From assembly GCF_047237965.1 (NCBI RefSeq), contig NZ_JBDFLX010000001.1, positions 1,426,001-1,490,000 of the forward strand: a stretch of DNA of 64,000 bases, in the 5' to 3' direction. The translations under genes and the position numbers were made by a program. Below are positions 40,302 through 49,748 of this stretch, in pieces (the first letter of the stretch is position 1; each line of letters starts with the position of its first letter). This DNA is from Noviherbaspirillum_A sp047237965. GTDB lineage: Bacteria; Pseudomonadota; Gammaproteobacteria; Burkholderiales; Burkholderiaceae_D. Under the pieces are notes generated by a model that saw nothing but the letters and a program-made list of their open reading frames with translations, was not told the DNA's origin and made no database searches.

Positions 40302-41435
40302 ATGATGGCGATGGAACGTCTGTTCCAGCTGATGAAGGAAAAAGGCGCGTCCGACCTGTTCCTGGCGGTGAACTCGCCGATCCAGGTCAAGATCAACGGC
40401 AACCTGATTCCCGTGAACCAGCAGCGCATGGACCAGGGTTCCATCATGGCCCTGCTCTCCGAAGTCGTGCCGGCCGACCGGCTCGACGAACTGCGGCGCG
40501 AGCATGAGCTCAATCTCGGCATCCAGGCCAGCGGCATCGGAAGGCTGCGCCTGTCCGCCTTCCAGCAGCGCGGCTCGGTCTCGGCGGTGCTGCGCTTCGT
40601 GCCCTACCAGATACCGGCGCTGTCTGAACTGCGCCTGCCCGCGGTGCTGCCGGAACTGATCATGGCGCGGCGCGGCCTGCTGCTGGTGGTGGGCGCCACC
40701 GGCTCCGGCAAGTCCACCACCATCGCCTCGATGCTGGACCATCGCAATGCGATGTCCAACGGCCATATCCTGACGCTGGAAGACCCGATCGAATTCCTGT
40801 TTTCCGCCAAGCGTTCCATCGTCAACCAGCGCGAGATCGGCACCGATGCCCACAGCCTGGCCATCGCGCTGAAGAATGCGCTGAGGCAGGCGCCGGACTG
40901 CATCCTGATCGGCGAGATCCGCGACCGCGACACCATGACCGCGGCCCTGTCCTACGCCCAGTCCGGCCACCTGGTGGTGGCGACGCTGCATGCCAACAAC
41001 AGCTACCAGGCGCTGAACCGCATCATCAGCTTCTACCCGGTCGAGGCGCGGCAGTCTCTGTACCCGGACCTGGCGGCCACGATCCGCGCCATCATCTCGC
41101 AGCGGCTGGTGCCGGCCATCGATGGCGGCCGCCGCGCGGCGGTCGAAGTCATGCTCAACACCCGCCATGTGTCCGAGCTGATCGAGCAGGGCGAGATCGG
41201 CCAGATCCGCGAGGCGGTGGAAAAGAGCCTGTCAGCCGGCTCCCAGACCTTCGAACAGGCGCTGATGGCGATGATCAGGGAAGGCGTGATCACCGAGGAG
41301 GAAGCGCTGGCGCATGCGGATTCGGCCAGCAACCTGTACTGGCTGCTCAACAATGGCCAGGCGCAGGAACAGGTGGAGGAAAGCCGGAAGGATGACGACG
41401 AGCCGACCTTCACCGAATTCACCCTGAACATTTGA
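40302..41435 (+). CDS. pilU: Type IV pilus retraction-type ATPase PilU
   Basis: PilU is a hexameric ATPase that works with PilT in pilus retraction and twitching. The 377-residue protein has Walker A GATGSGKSTT, the Asp box around LTLEDPIEFLF, Walker B CILIGEIRDRDTM and the His box VVATLHANN. The longer C-terminus with an acidic tail fits PilU rather than PilT. Three ATGs (40302, 40305, 40311) follow GGAG; 40305 has slightly better spacing. The gene lies alone among lysine genes rather than next to pilT. Confidence 0.9.
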   Translation: MMAMERLFQLMKEKGASDLFLAVNSPIQVKINGNLIPVNQQRMDQGSIMALLSEVVPADRLDELRREHELNLGIQASGIGRLRLSAFQQRGSVSAVLRFVPYQIPALSELRLPAVLPELIMARRGLLLVVGATGSGKSTTIASMLDHRNAMSNGHILTLEDPIEFLFSAKRSIVNQREIGTDAHSLAIALKNALRQAPDCILIGEIRDRDTMTAALSYAQSGHLVVATLHANNSYQALNRIISFYPVEARQSLYPDLAATIRAIISQRLVPAIDGGRRAAVEVMLNTRHVSELIEQGEIGQIREAVEKSLSAGSQTFEQALMAMIREGVITEEEALAHADSASNLYWLLNNGQAQEQVEESRKDDDEPTFTEFTLNI

Positions 41436-41486
41436 CGCGGGCCGGCGGCTCGCCGCCCAGGCCCGCCGCACCTGCATCCACCAACC

Positions 41487-41840
41487 ATGACCATCACCCT
41501 CTACGGCATTCCCAACTGCGACACCGTCAAGAAAGCCCGCGGCTGGCTGGCCGACAACGGTATCGACTACGTTTTCCACGATTTCAAGAAAAGCGGCGTC
41601 ACCCGGCCGATGCTGGAAGCCTGGCTGGCCGACATTCCCTGGGAAACCCTGCTCAACCGGCGCGGCACCAGCTGGCGCGGGCTGCCGGAGGAGCGCCGCA
41701 ACGCGGTCGGCAGCGCCGACGATGCGATCGCACTGATGCTGGAAACGCCCTCGCTGATCAAGCGGCCGGTGCTGGCGCTGGAAGGCGGCGTGCACTGCGG
41801 CTATAGCGAAAGCCAGTATCGGGATCTGTTTCAACGTTGA
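41487..41840 (+). CDS. yffB: ArsC/Spx-family reductase YffB
   Basis: A 117-residue thioredoxin-fold protein of the ArsC/Spx group. It has the single N-terminal Cys in YGIPNCDTVKKARGWL and the C-terminal RPVL segment with the arginine of the family. E. coli YffB is thought to be a glutathione-dependent thiol reductase rather than an arsenate reductase. In E. coli and here the gene lies upstream of dapE. Its last 10 bases overlap the end of the convergent membrane-protein gene. Confidence 0.9.
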   Translation: MTITLYGIPNCDTVKKARGWLADNGIDYVFHDFKKSGVTRPMLEAWLADIPWETLLNRRGTSWRGLPEERRNAVGSADDAIALMLETPSLIKRPVLALEGGVHCGYSESQYRDLFQR

Positions 41841-42499
41841 GAAGGCAAGGCTGCGCGCTTTCCCGACCGGGCGCTGTCCGTCAAATGCATGGCGCCCGCA
41901 AATCCCACGCCGCAAGCCAGAACGACTGGCCATGCCTCGCAGGGTCCCATCCACATGGCACGGACCATGCGCAGCGGTATGCCGAGCGCGGCGACGGCCA
42001 GTAGCGACAGCATCAACTGCAGGCCAAATTTCCACGCGCAGGAAAGACACCCGGCGCGCGAAGCGATCCAGCGCCGCTCACGCGCCCCGGCCAGCACCAT
42101 CGCATGTCCGGTGTACAGCATGAGCCCGGCGCCAAGCAGCAGTTCGCCGAACCGGGTCTGGATGAAAAACGCCGTCTCGTCTTGCGGCGTTACAGCGCCA
42201 GCGCCGCCCGCGACATCGATGGCGGCAAACACGAGAATCAATGACAGCGCGCCACAACTCCATCGCCGCATCTGGCTTGCACTGAGCCAGCCGAAGCCGC
42301 TGAGCCACAACACCGGCAAGAAGAGACTGGCCATCAGCAATGCGGAAAAGAGATAGGACGACTTGCCGGGCCAGAGATTGTCGTGATGGATGACGAGCAG
42401 GCCCGACAAGGCCGCCGCCTGTAGAAAGCCGATCAGCAGCCGAAGAGGCGCCAGTGCGCCGGTTTGTCCGGCTGGCATGTCGGGTAGCACAGTTTGCAT
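41831..42499 (-). CDS. Multi-pass membrane protein (possible shortened DUF4153-like)
   Basis: A 222-residue protein with about six hydrophobic segments: residues ~18-36, 44-63, 75-95, 106-128, 155-175 and 180-200. The N-terminal stretch (PLRLLIGFLQAAALSGLL then SALLMASLFLPVLWLSGFG) resembles the start of DUF4153 proteins, which are usually more than twice as long, so this may be a reduced relative; that is a guess from memory of the family. AAAGGA precedes ATG 42499. It interrupts the dap cluster on the opposite strand and overlaps yffB by 10 bases tail to tail. Confidence 0.65.
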   Translation of the reverse strand: MQTVLPDMPAGQTGALAPLRLLIGFLQAAALSGLLVIHHDNLWPGKSSYLFSALLMASLFLPVLWLSGFGWLSASQMRRWSCGALSLILVFAAIDVAGGAGAVTPQDETAFFIQTRFGELLLGAGLMLYTGHAMVLAGARERRWIASRAGCLSCAWKFGLQLMLSLLAVAALGIPLRMVRAMWMGPCEAWPVVLACGVGFAGAMHLTDSARSGKRAALPSQR

Positions 42500-42689
42500 C
42501 GCGGTCCTTTCGTGGTCGGCGCCTGGCTGGACGAAAGGCGAAGAATAAGACAGCGCAATGCCCTGGCAGGCGGATCGCGCCCGACAATTAGCATTGTTAG
42601 CCCGGGCGATCTGCCCAGCCATATCGCGCCACCGCGAACCGTATTAGAATCCCGGTCTTTCGTCCCAACTACCGCCCCGCAGCCCGCCC

Positions 42690-43841
42690 ATGAATGCCAA
42701 CGATTCCACCTTGTCCAGCCGCACCCGCGCCCTCACTGAAGAGCTGATCGCCCTGTCCTCGGTCACGCCGGACGACAACGGCTGCCAGCGCCGCCTGGCC
42801 GAACTGCTCGCGCCGCTGGGCTTTGCCTGCGAGACGGTGCAGTCGGGCGAGGTGACCAACCTGTGGGCGCGGCGCGGCACCGCACAGCCGCTGGTGGTGT
42901 TTGCCGGCCATACCGACGTGGTGCCGACCGGGCCGCTGACGGCCTGGCAGTCCGACCCGTTCCAGCCCACGGTGCGCGACGGCAAGCTGTATGGCCGCGG
43001 CGCGGCCGACATGAAGACCTCGCTGGCGGCCATGGTGGTGGCGGTGGAGGAATTCACCGCAGCCCATCCCGACCACAAGGGCTCGATCGGCTTTCTGATC
43101 ACCAGCGACGAGGAAGGCCCCGCCATCGACGGCACGGTGGTGGTCTGCGACATGCTGCAGCAGCGCGGCGAACGGCTGGACTGCTGCATCGTCGGCGAAC
43201 CGACCTCGGTGGATCGCCTCGGCGACATGATCAAGAACGGCCGCCGCGGCACCATGTCGGGCAAGCTCACGGTGAAGGGCATACAGGGCCATATCGCCTA
43301 TCCGCACCTGGCGCGCAACCCGGTCCACCAGGTTGCGCCGGCCCTGGCCGAACTGGCCGCCACCGAATGGGACGCGGGCAACGAATACTATCTGCCGACT
43401 TCCTGGCAGGTATCCAACATCCACGGCGGCACCGGCGCCTCCAACATCATTCCAAGCGAGGTCGTGATCGACTTCAATTTCCGCTTTTCCACCGCCAGCA
43501 ACGTGGAAGGCCTGCAGCAGCGGGTGCGCGACCTGCTCGACCGGCATGGCCTGGAATACGACCTGAAATGGACGGTCGGCGGCCTGCCCTTCCTGACCCC
43601 GCGCGGCACGCTGTCGGATGCGCTGTCGGCCGCCATCCAGGCTGAGACCGGCATCGCCACCGAACTCTCCACCAGCGGCGGCACGTCCGACGGCCGCTTC
43701 ATCGCCCGGATCTGTCCGCAGGTAGTGGAGTTCGGCCCGGTCAATGCCAGCATCCACAAGATCGATGAACATATCTCCCTGTCCGATATCGATCCGCTGA
43801 AAAACATCTACCGCCGCACGCTCGAAAACCTGCTGCGCTAA
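42690..43841 (+). CDS. dapE: Succinyl-diaminopimelate desuccinylase
   Basis: DapE removes succinate to give LL-diaminopimelate. The 383-residue M20-family zinc hydrolase has the ligands in VVFAGHTDVVPTGP, GRGAADMKTSLAAMV and TSDEEGPAIDGT, the dimerisation domain with GIQGHIAYPHLA, and the terminal STSGGTSDGRF. It completes the dapC-dapD-dapE set in this window. Confidence 0.97.
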   Translation: MNANDSTLSSRTRALTEELIALSSVTPDDNGCQRRLAELLAPLGFACETVQSGEVTNLWARRGTAQPLVVFAGHTDVVPTGPLTAWQSDPFQPTVRDGKLYGRGAADMKTSLAAMVVAVEEFTAAHPDHKGSIGFLITSDEEGPAIDGTVVVCDMLQQRGERLDCCIVGEPTSVDRLGDMIKNGRRGTMSGKLTVKGIQGHIAYPHLARNPVHQVAPALAELAATEWDAGNEYYLPTSWQVSNIHGGTGASNIIPSEVVIDFNFRFSTASNVEGLQQRVRDLLDRHGLEYDLKWTVGGLPFLTPRGTLSDALSAAIQAETGIATELSTSGGTSDGRFIARICPQVVEFGPVNASIHKIDEHISLSDIDPLKNIYRRTLENLLR

Positions 43842-43858
43842 GCGTTCACCTCCATCAC

Positions 43859-43886
43859 GGGCAAGGCCGCGCCGCCGGCCTTGCCC
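43859..43886 (+). terminator. Strong hairpin between dapE and prmB
   Basis: GGGCAAGGCC (43859-43868) and GGCCTTGCCC (43877-43886) form a perfect 10-pair stem with an 8-base loop. There is no T run after it, so it may be a transcript-stabilising or processing hairpin rather than a classical terminator. Confidence 0.4.
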
Positions 43887-43904
43887 ATCCCCGGAAATCC
43901 ACTC

Positions 43905-44801
43905 ATGACCTCCACCTACTTTGCCACCCTGCGCGACGTCCTGCGTTTCGCCACCACCCGCTTCAATGGCGCCGGCCTGTTCTTCGGCCACGGCAGCAGC
44001 AATGCCTTCGACGAAGCCGCCTACCTGCTGCTGCACACGCTGAAGCTGCCGCTGGACCGGCTCGACCCTTTCCTAGACGCCCGCCTGCTGCCGGAGGAAG
44101 TCGATGCCCTGCTGAAGGTGGTCGAGCGGCGCGCGGTGGAACGGGTGCCGGCCGCCTACATCACCCGTGAAGCCTGGCTCGGCGCCTACCGCTTCTACGT
44201 GGATGAGCGCACCATCGTGCCGCGCTCCTTCATCGCCGAGCTGATCCCGGAACAGTTCGCGCCTTGGGTCAGCGACCCTGAGGAAGTCACCAGCGTGCTG
44301 GAACTGTGCACCGGTTCGGGGTGCCTGGCGGTGCTGCTGGCCGACACCTTCGGCAATGCCCATGTGGACGCGGTGGACCTCTCGGCCGATGCCCTGGAAG
44401 TGGCCGCGCGCAACGTCGCCGACTACCAGATGCAGGACCGCATCACGCTGCTTCGCTCCGACCTGTACGACGCGCTGCCCGACACCCGGAAATACGACCT
44501 GATCGTCACCAACCCGCCCTATGTGAATGCCGGCTCGATGGCCAAGCTGCCGCCGGAATACCAGCGCGAGCCGCAGATGGCGCTGGCCGGCGGCGACGAC
44601 GGCATGGACCTGGTGCGCCGCATCGTCGACGGCGCCCGCTCGCGCCTTGCGCCGGGCGGCGTCCTGGTGGTGGAAATCGGCAACGAGCGGGAGCACGCCG
44701 AAGCAGCCTTCGCCGACCTGGAACTGACTTGGCTGTCGACCAGCGCCGGCGACGACATGGTCTTCCTGCTGACCGCCGAGCAACTGGGCATCCTGGAATA
44801 A
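43905..44801 (+). CDS. prmB: Ribosomal protein L3 N5-glutamine methyltransferase
   Basis: PrmB methylates a glutamine of ribosomal protein L3. The 298-residue protein has the N-terminal helical domain (DVLRFATTRFNGAGLFFGHG), the SAM motif VLELCTGSGCLAVLLAD near residue 132 and the substrate motif VTNPPYVNAG. The FFGHG N-terminal block separates it from HemK/PrmC. ATG 43905 is preferred over 43881 because it gives the family start. Confidence 0.93.
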   Translation: MTSTYFATLRDVLRFATTRFNGAGLFFGHGSSNAFDEAAYLLLHTLKLPLDRLDPFLDARLLPEEVDALLKVVERRAVERVPAAYITREAWLGAYRFYVDERTIVPRSFIAELIPEQFAPWVSDPEEVTSVLELCTGSGCLAVLLADTFGNAHVDAVDLSADALEVAARNVADYQMQDRITLLRSDLYDALPDTRKYDLIVTNPPYVNAGSMAKLPPEYQREPQMALAGGDDGMDLVRRIVDGARSRLAPGGVLVVEIGNEREHAEAAFADLELTWLSTSAGDDMVFLLTAEQLGILE

Positions 44802-44814
44802 CGGGCAGGCGACC

Positions 44815-46767
44815 ATGATCCGTTTCCAGCAAGTGAGCCTGATGCGGGGCACCAAGGCCCTGTTCGAGAATGCCGACCTGACCCTGAACCCCGGCGAGAA
44901 GATCGGCCTGGTGGGGGCCAACGGCGCCGGCAAGTCCAGCCTGTTTGGCCTCCTGCGCGGCGAACTGCATGCCGACCAGGGCGACGCCGGCTTCCCCTCG
45001 ACCTGGCGCGTGGCCTACGTGGCCCAGGAAACACCGGCGCTGGACCGCTGCGCGCTCGACTATGCGATCGACGGCGACGCCGGTCTGCGCCGGCTGGAAG
45101 CCGAACTGGCCGCCGTGGAAAGCCAGCCGGAAAGTGCCGCCAATGGCCATCGCATCGGCGAGCTGCATGCCGCGCTGGCCGATGCCGACGCCTACACGGT
45201 GCGCTCGCGCGGCGAGCAATTGCTGACCGGCCTGGGTTTCACCCAGGAACAGATGGGCCAGCCGGTGGCCAGCTTTTCCGGCGGCTGGCGCATGCGCCTG
45301 AACCTGGCGCAGGCGCTGATGTGCCCGTCCGACCTGCTGCTGCTGGACGAGCCGACCAACCACCTGGACCTGGACGCCATCATCTGGCTGGAAGACTGGT
45401 TGAAGCGCTATGCCGGCACCCTGGTGGTGATCTCCCATGACCGCGACTTCCTCGACGGCGTCGTCAACGTGATCGTGCATATCGACGAGCGCAAGCTGAA
45501 GCGCTATTCCGGCAACTACTCCGCCTTCGAGCGCCAGCGCGCCGCGCAGCTGATCCTGACGCAAGGCATGATCGAGAAGCAGACCCGCGAGCGCGCCCAT
45601 CTGCAATCCTTCATCGACCGCTTCAAGGCCAAGGCAACCAAGGCGCGCCAGGCGCAGAGCCGGATGAAGGCGCTGTCCAAGATGGAGGAACTGGCGCCGC
45701 TGCGCGCCGCCGCCGAGTTTTCCTTTACTTTCCGCGAGCCGCAGAATGCGCCGAACCCGCTCTTGGTGATGGAAGACGTGAATGCCGGCTACCGCGTGGA
45801 AAATCCGGACACCCATGCCGTCACCGAAAAGACCATCGTCAGCAACATCACCTTTTCGATGCAGGCCGGCCAGCGCATCGGCCTGTTGGGCATCAACGGC
45901 GCCGGCAAGTCCACCCTGATCAAGACCATTGCCGCCGAACTGCAGCCATTGGCCGGCGACGCCCGCTTCGGCAAGGGCCTGGCGATCGGCTATTTCGCCC
46001 AGCATCAGGTCGAGATGCTGCGCCATGACGAATCGCCGCTGTGGCACCTGGCGCGCATCGCGCCCGACGTGCGCGAGCAGGAGCTGCGCAATTTCCTCGG
46101 CGGTTTCAACTTTCCCGGCAACATGGTGACCAGCCCGATCGCGCCGTTCTCCGGCGGCGAGAAGGCGCGGCTGGCGCTGGCGCTGATCGTCTGGCAGCGC
46201 CCCAACCTGCTGCTGCTGGACGAACCGACCAACCATCTCGACCTGGAAACCCGCGAGGCCCTGACCGAGGCGCTGGCGCAGTTCGAGGGCACGCTGCTGC
46301 TGGTATCGCACGACCGCCACCTGCTGCGCGCCACCACCGACGAATTCCTGATCGTGGCCGACGGCCGGCTCACGCCCTTCGACGGCGATCTCGACGATTA
46401 CCGCGACTGGCTGTTCAAGACCAAGCTGGCCAACCGGGAAGCCCAGGCAAGCGCCCAGAAGGAAGCGTCGGGAACCGCCGACCGGCGCGAGCAGAAGCGG
46501 GTCGAGGCGCAGGACAGGCAGCGGCTTTCCACCCTGAAGAAGCCGATCGAAAGCCGCATCAAAAAGCTGGAGCAGCAGATCGCCGCGGCGACGGAGAAGA
46601 AAGCCGCGCTCGATGCCCGGCTGGCGGACGCGTCCATTTATGAAGCCGGCAAAAAGGAAGAGCTCAAGACACTGCTGGCCGAGCAGGCTGCCTGCGCGCA
46701 GTCGCTGGAAGAACTGGAGATGGCATGGCTGGAGCAGCAGGAAGCGCTGGAAACCATACTGGCATGA
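44815..46767 (+). CDS. yheS: ABC-F family ATPase (YheS type)
   Basis: A 650-residue soluble protein with two ABC ATPase domains and no membrane part, as in ABC-F translation factors that act on the ribosome. Walker A motifs are GANGAGKSS and GINGAGKST, signatures FSGGWRMRLN and FSGGEKARLA, and both have LLLLDEPTNHLDL. The linker (residues ~240-290) is the charged P-site tRNA interaction motif, and the C-terminus is a coiled coil. Length and the C-terminal extension match YheS/Uup-like members; the exact cellular role is unsettled. Confidence 0.9.
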   Translation: MIRFQQVSLMRGTKALFENADLTLNPGEKIGLVGANGAGKSSLFGLLRGELHADQGDAGFPSTWRVAYVAQETPALDRCALDYAIDGDAGLRRLEAELAAVESQPESAANGHRIGELHAALADADAYTVRSRGEQLLTGLGFTQEQMGQPVASFSGGWRMRLNLAQALMCPSDLLLLDEPTNHLDLDAIIWLEDWLKRYAGTLVVISHDRDFLDGVVNVIVHIDERKLKRYSGNYSAFERQRAAQLILTQGMIEKQTRERAHLQSFIDRFKAKATKARQAQSRMKALSKMEELAPLRAAAEFSFTFREPQNAPNPLLVMEDVNAGYRVENPDTHAVTEKTIVSNITFSMQAGQRIGLLGINGAGKSTLIKTIAAELQPLAGDARFGKGLAIGYFAQHQVEMLRHDESPLWHLARIAPDVREQELRNFLGGFNFPGNMVTSPIAPFSGGEKARLALALIVWQRPNLLLLDEPTNHLDLETREALTEALAQFEGTLLLVSHDRHLLRATTDEFLIVADGRLTPFDGDLDDYRDWLFKTKLANREAQASAQKEASGTADRREQKRVEAQDRQRLSTLKKPIESRIKKLEQQIAAATEKKAALDARLADASIYEAGKKEELKTLLAEQAACAQSLEELEMAWLEQQEALETILA

Positions 46768-47642
46768 CGCCGGCGCAAGCGACCGGCCACATTCCGGCGA
46801 AGGCAGGCGAAAACATGCTGCCCAGGCTCTCCCTGGTCGGCAGCGGCCACGTCGCCAAAACGCTGGGCCGCCTGTGGCATGACGGGCAGCGTGTGCTGCT
46901 GCTCGACGTGCTGAGCCGCTCGAAGGACAACGCGCAGGCCGCCTGCGAATTCATCGGCGCCGGCCGCCCGGTGCAGGACTACGCCGCCCTGCGGCAGGCC
47001 GACATCTACCTGATCGCCACGCCAGACGACCAGATCGCCGCCTGCTGCAAGCTGCTTGCCGACAGCGGCCGCATCCTGGGCGGCACGGTGGTGTTTCATT
47101 GCAGCGGCGCCCTGCCCGCCTCGGTGCTGCAGCCGGCGCTGGCCTGCGGCGCGCTGGTCGCCAGCGTTCATCCCATCCGCAGCTTTGCGCTGCCGGAACA
47201 GGTTGCCGCATCCTTTGCCGGCACCTGGTGCGGCATTGAAGGCGATGCGCAGGCGCTGGCCGCGGTGGCGCCGCTATTCGAAGCCATGGGCGCCCAATGC
47301 ATCGCCATCGACCCGGGCGCCAAGACCGTCTATCACGCGGCCGCGGTATTCGCCAGCAATTACCTGGTCACGGTGATCGATGTCGCGCTGCAGGCCTATG
47401 GGCAGGCCGGCGTGCCGCGGGAGGTGGCGATGAAGCTGATGGAACCGCTGGTGCGCAAGACGGTGGACCAGGTGTTCGAGGCGGGCACGGCGGCGGCGCT
47501 GTCCGGCCCGATCGCGCGCGGCGACATGGCGACCGTGGAAAGGCAGGCACGCGCCTTGAACGAATGGAACCAGGGATACGGCAGCCTCTACGACTGCCTG
47601 GCGCAGGCCACCCTGCAGCTTGCCGGGCAACGCCGGCGTTGA
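46764..47642 (+). CDS. Rossmann-fold protein with DUF2520 domain
   Basis: A 292-residue protein with an N-terminal NAD(P)-binding Rossmann fold (LSLVGSGHVAKTLGRLW, then DIYLIATPDDQI) and a C-terminal helical DUF2520 domain (HAAAVFASNYLVTVIDVA, GPIARGD). It resembles F420/ketopantoate-reductase-type dehydrogenases in layout, but its substrate is unknown. ATG 46764 overlaps the preceding stop (ATGA); ATG 46815 directly before the Rossmann strand is an alternative. Confidence 0.8.
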   Translation: MTPAQATGHIPAKAGENMLPRLSLVGSGHVAKTLGRLWHDGQRVLLLDVLSRSKDNAQAACEFIGAGRPVQDYAALRQADIYLIATPDDQIAACCKLLADSGRILGGTVVFHCSGALPASVLQPALACGALVASVHPIRSFALPEQVAASFAGTWCGIEGDAQALAAVAPLFEAMGAQCIAIDPGAKTVYHAAAVFASNYLVTVIDVALQAYGQAGVPREVAMKLMEPLVRKTVDQVFEAGTAAALSGPIARGDMATVERQARALNEWNQGYGSLYDCLAQATLQLAGQRRR

Positions 47643-47718
47643 CCGGCATATCAAGGGCAATGCCCGCTTTGGGCACGGCGGCCGCGGCACGCGGCCTGCC
47701 GGCGCATGCCTTCCTGCC

Positions 47719-49377
47719 TCATCGCCAGTCCAGCAGCTTGTTGCGCCATGACAGGATGGCATGCGCATGCGCCTCATGCGCGAGGGAGCTGCGGCCAACA
47801 TAGCCGTCCATGGAATCGTCGGCCTTGCAGCCGTTGCCGACCAGCGAGCAGGGATCCCAGGCATTGACGATCAAGGTCTTGCCGGTTATCCAGGCGCCCG
47901 GCACTCTGCCCTCGTAGCCAATCGCGGTCTTCAGGGCCCGATTGACCTCGTTCCAGAATGGGGAGGCCTGTGCTCCGTCGGTATAGCCCAGGGGCTTGTC
48001 CAGTTCCTGCAACTTTTCAATCAGGGCCCGCATGCTGGCCACGCCAATGGCGAACGCTTCCGCCCTGGCGTCATCGGTCAATCCGCTGAGGTAGTTGTTC
48101 ATCCCGAATGCGCACAGCACCACCTTGTGGTCCGGGTAGCACGATGCGGCGTCGACGATCTGTTCCGCAATCGTTGCCATGGCAAGCACGTAGGCTTTCG
48201 TCCTGAGCGCGCCATTGGAATCGACGTATTCGTTCCATTCGGGTTCGTCGGATTCGTCCAGCGCAGGCGCGCAGACCGACAAGATCAACGGACTTGCAGT
48301 GACTTCCCTGTCAATGTCTCGTGGCTGCCCATGCCCCGTCCACATTGGCACCCGCATCAGCAGCGCCAGCTGATTGCCTGGCGTGCGCGCCTGCGGCAAA
48401 TCGCGCATGGCTGCCCTGGCGTTGCCAAGAACTGCTTCATTGACTCCGGACGGAAAATGCGCGCGACCGTCGCGCGTCTCCAGTTCGCGTTCAAACACCA
48501 CCGTCTGCGTGCAGGCCGCGGGCATGGCGCAGAATGCCTGGATGTCGCTTGCAAAATGCGCTTCTTCATTACCGAACAGTGCGTACAAGCGGTTTTGTGC
48601 TTCGCTGCGGTCGAGAAATCGCTGGCGGTAGCGGTGCATTCCTTCATTGACGGCGTAAGGCAGCGCGTTTTCCTGCCGCACTGTCAGCACGTAATGGTTT
48701 TGCCTGGCGGCTGCGGAAAAATGCACCCCTGCTGCCGGACCTGGCGCTGCGAGCCGTTCCCGTACGCTCACATTCAAGGCCCCGTCCATGGGACTGTTGG
48801 CGTTCGCCGGTACAGTGCTGCCGGACGCGTTGCCTGTCTTGAACTCCCGCAGGTCTTGCCGGACGTGCGTCTCCGATTGAGGCGCTTCGAGACCCGTGGG
48901 CAATTCGGCCAGGAATGTGCCCTGCTGCGCAAGCACCTCGAGCCTGTGCAGCTTCACTTGCAGGCCGTCCCTTGCTTGCGCTCCAGCATTGCCAAACGCC
49001 TCCCGGGGATATCCGGCCGCGTCTATCAGCGCTTCATACTGCTGTGACAGGTACACCGGGAGGCTTGCGCGAACCATGGCCAGCGACGCCCGCCGTATCG
49101 AGCCCGGCTCGGCGCCCGTGCGCTTCGCAGCCTGAAGCAGGCGGTGCCCGGTTTCAAGGCCCGTCCAGACGGAATCATATTGGCGTGCCTGGTAATGCCT
49201 TCCCGCCGCTTCCGGATCGATCAGGTGGCGCAGCACGGCGATCTTGTATGCCGGCGTCGCGCGCCGAAGGTCGCCGACGACGTATCGTGCCTGATCGTCC
49301 AGCGTTGCATCCGTGGGCAGCGGCATGCCTGTGTTCGCAATAGGAAAGACGCGATTCGAATACTGCAAAGGAATCAT
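47719..49377 (-). CDS. Island protein 1, modules A+C, unknown family (possible effector)
   Basis: A 552-residue protein of unrecognised family. Module A (residues ~28-120, ending RRASLAMVRASLPVYLSQQ) is shared with both genes upstream on this strand (49749-50771 and 51050-53026). A Ser/Pro/Ala-rich linker follows (~165-220). Module C (~224-548) is clearly homologous to the C-terminus of the 658-residue protein: RTPGNQLALLMRVPMW, SPLILSVCAPALD, HKVVLCAFGMNNYLSGL and VNAWDPCSLVGNG with a following DDSMDGYVGRSSLAHEAHA. Module B is absent. There is no signal peptide or membrane segment. ATG 49377 is chosen for the GAGG 6 bases upstream. The C-module motifs recall macrodomain/PARG-like proteins; this is an inference. 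It is convergent with the DUF2520 gene. Confidence 0.75.
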   Translation of the reverse strand: MIPLQYSNRVFPIANTGMPLPTDATLDDQARYVVGDLRRATPAYKIAVLRHLIDPEAAGRHYQARQYDSVWTGLETGHRLLQAAKRTGAEPGSIRRASLAMVRASLPVYLSQQYEALIDAAGYPREAFGNAGAQARDGLQVKLHRLEVLAQQGTFLAELPTGLEAPQSETHVRQDLREFKTGNASGSTVPANANSPMDGALNVSVRERLAAPGPAAGVHFSAAARQNHYVLTVRQENALPYAVNEGMHRYRQRFLDRSEAQNRLYALFGNEEAHFASDIQAFCAMPAACTQTVVFERELETRDGRAHFPSGVNEAVLGNARAAMRDLPQARTPGNQLALLMRVPMWTGHGQPRDIDREVTASPLILSVCAPALDESDEPEWNEYVDSNGALRTKAYVLAMATIAEQIVDAASCYPDHKVVLCAFGMNNYLSGLTDDARAEAFAIGVASMRALIEKLQELDKPLGYTDGAQASPFWNEVNRALKTAIGYEGRVPGAWITGKTLIVNAWDPCSLVGNGCKADDSMDGYVGRSSLAHEAHAHAILSWRNKLLDWR

Positions 49378-49748
49378 GGAAGGCCTCGCAAGGTTGGACA
49401 TCAAACAGCAGCGCGCCACGGCGCGGCGATCTCTGTAACGAGGGCCATAGGCGATATCCAGAGCCTGGGCCAGGCGTCAGGACGTGCTTGCCGGCATGCT
49501 GGGTGATTCGATCATTGAACGGATGTCGCCATGCCTTGTGACACCGCGCAGGCTGCGAAGCAGAAGGCGGCGCGGCCTGAACGGCTTATTGCCCGTATCA
49601 GAGGCAGCCACGCCATGGTCCGGACCGCCTGGCGCCGGAGAGCCCGCTCATCAAGACACAAAGGACGCCGAGCGCCCGCCCAGTACACGCTGCGGCAGCG
49701 AACGCCAGGCCGCGAACGCCCCGCCGGGGCCATACATGGGCTGGACGG
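49378..49748. other. 371-base gap between island genes 1 and 2
   Basis: No gene is supported here. Several frames are open on both strands, as expected in GC-rich DNA, but none has a ribosome site or a recognisable protein. It must carry the promoter of the downstream island gene unless the genes are co-transcribed. Confidence 0.4.

Noticed and set aside
47680..47696. GC hairpin between the DUF2520 gene and island gene 1
   Set aside because: A perfect 7-pair stem exists but has no T run on either strand, so it was not listed as a terminator.
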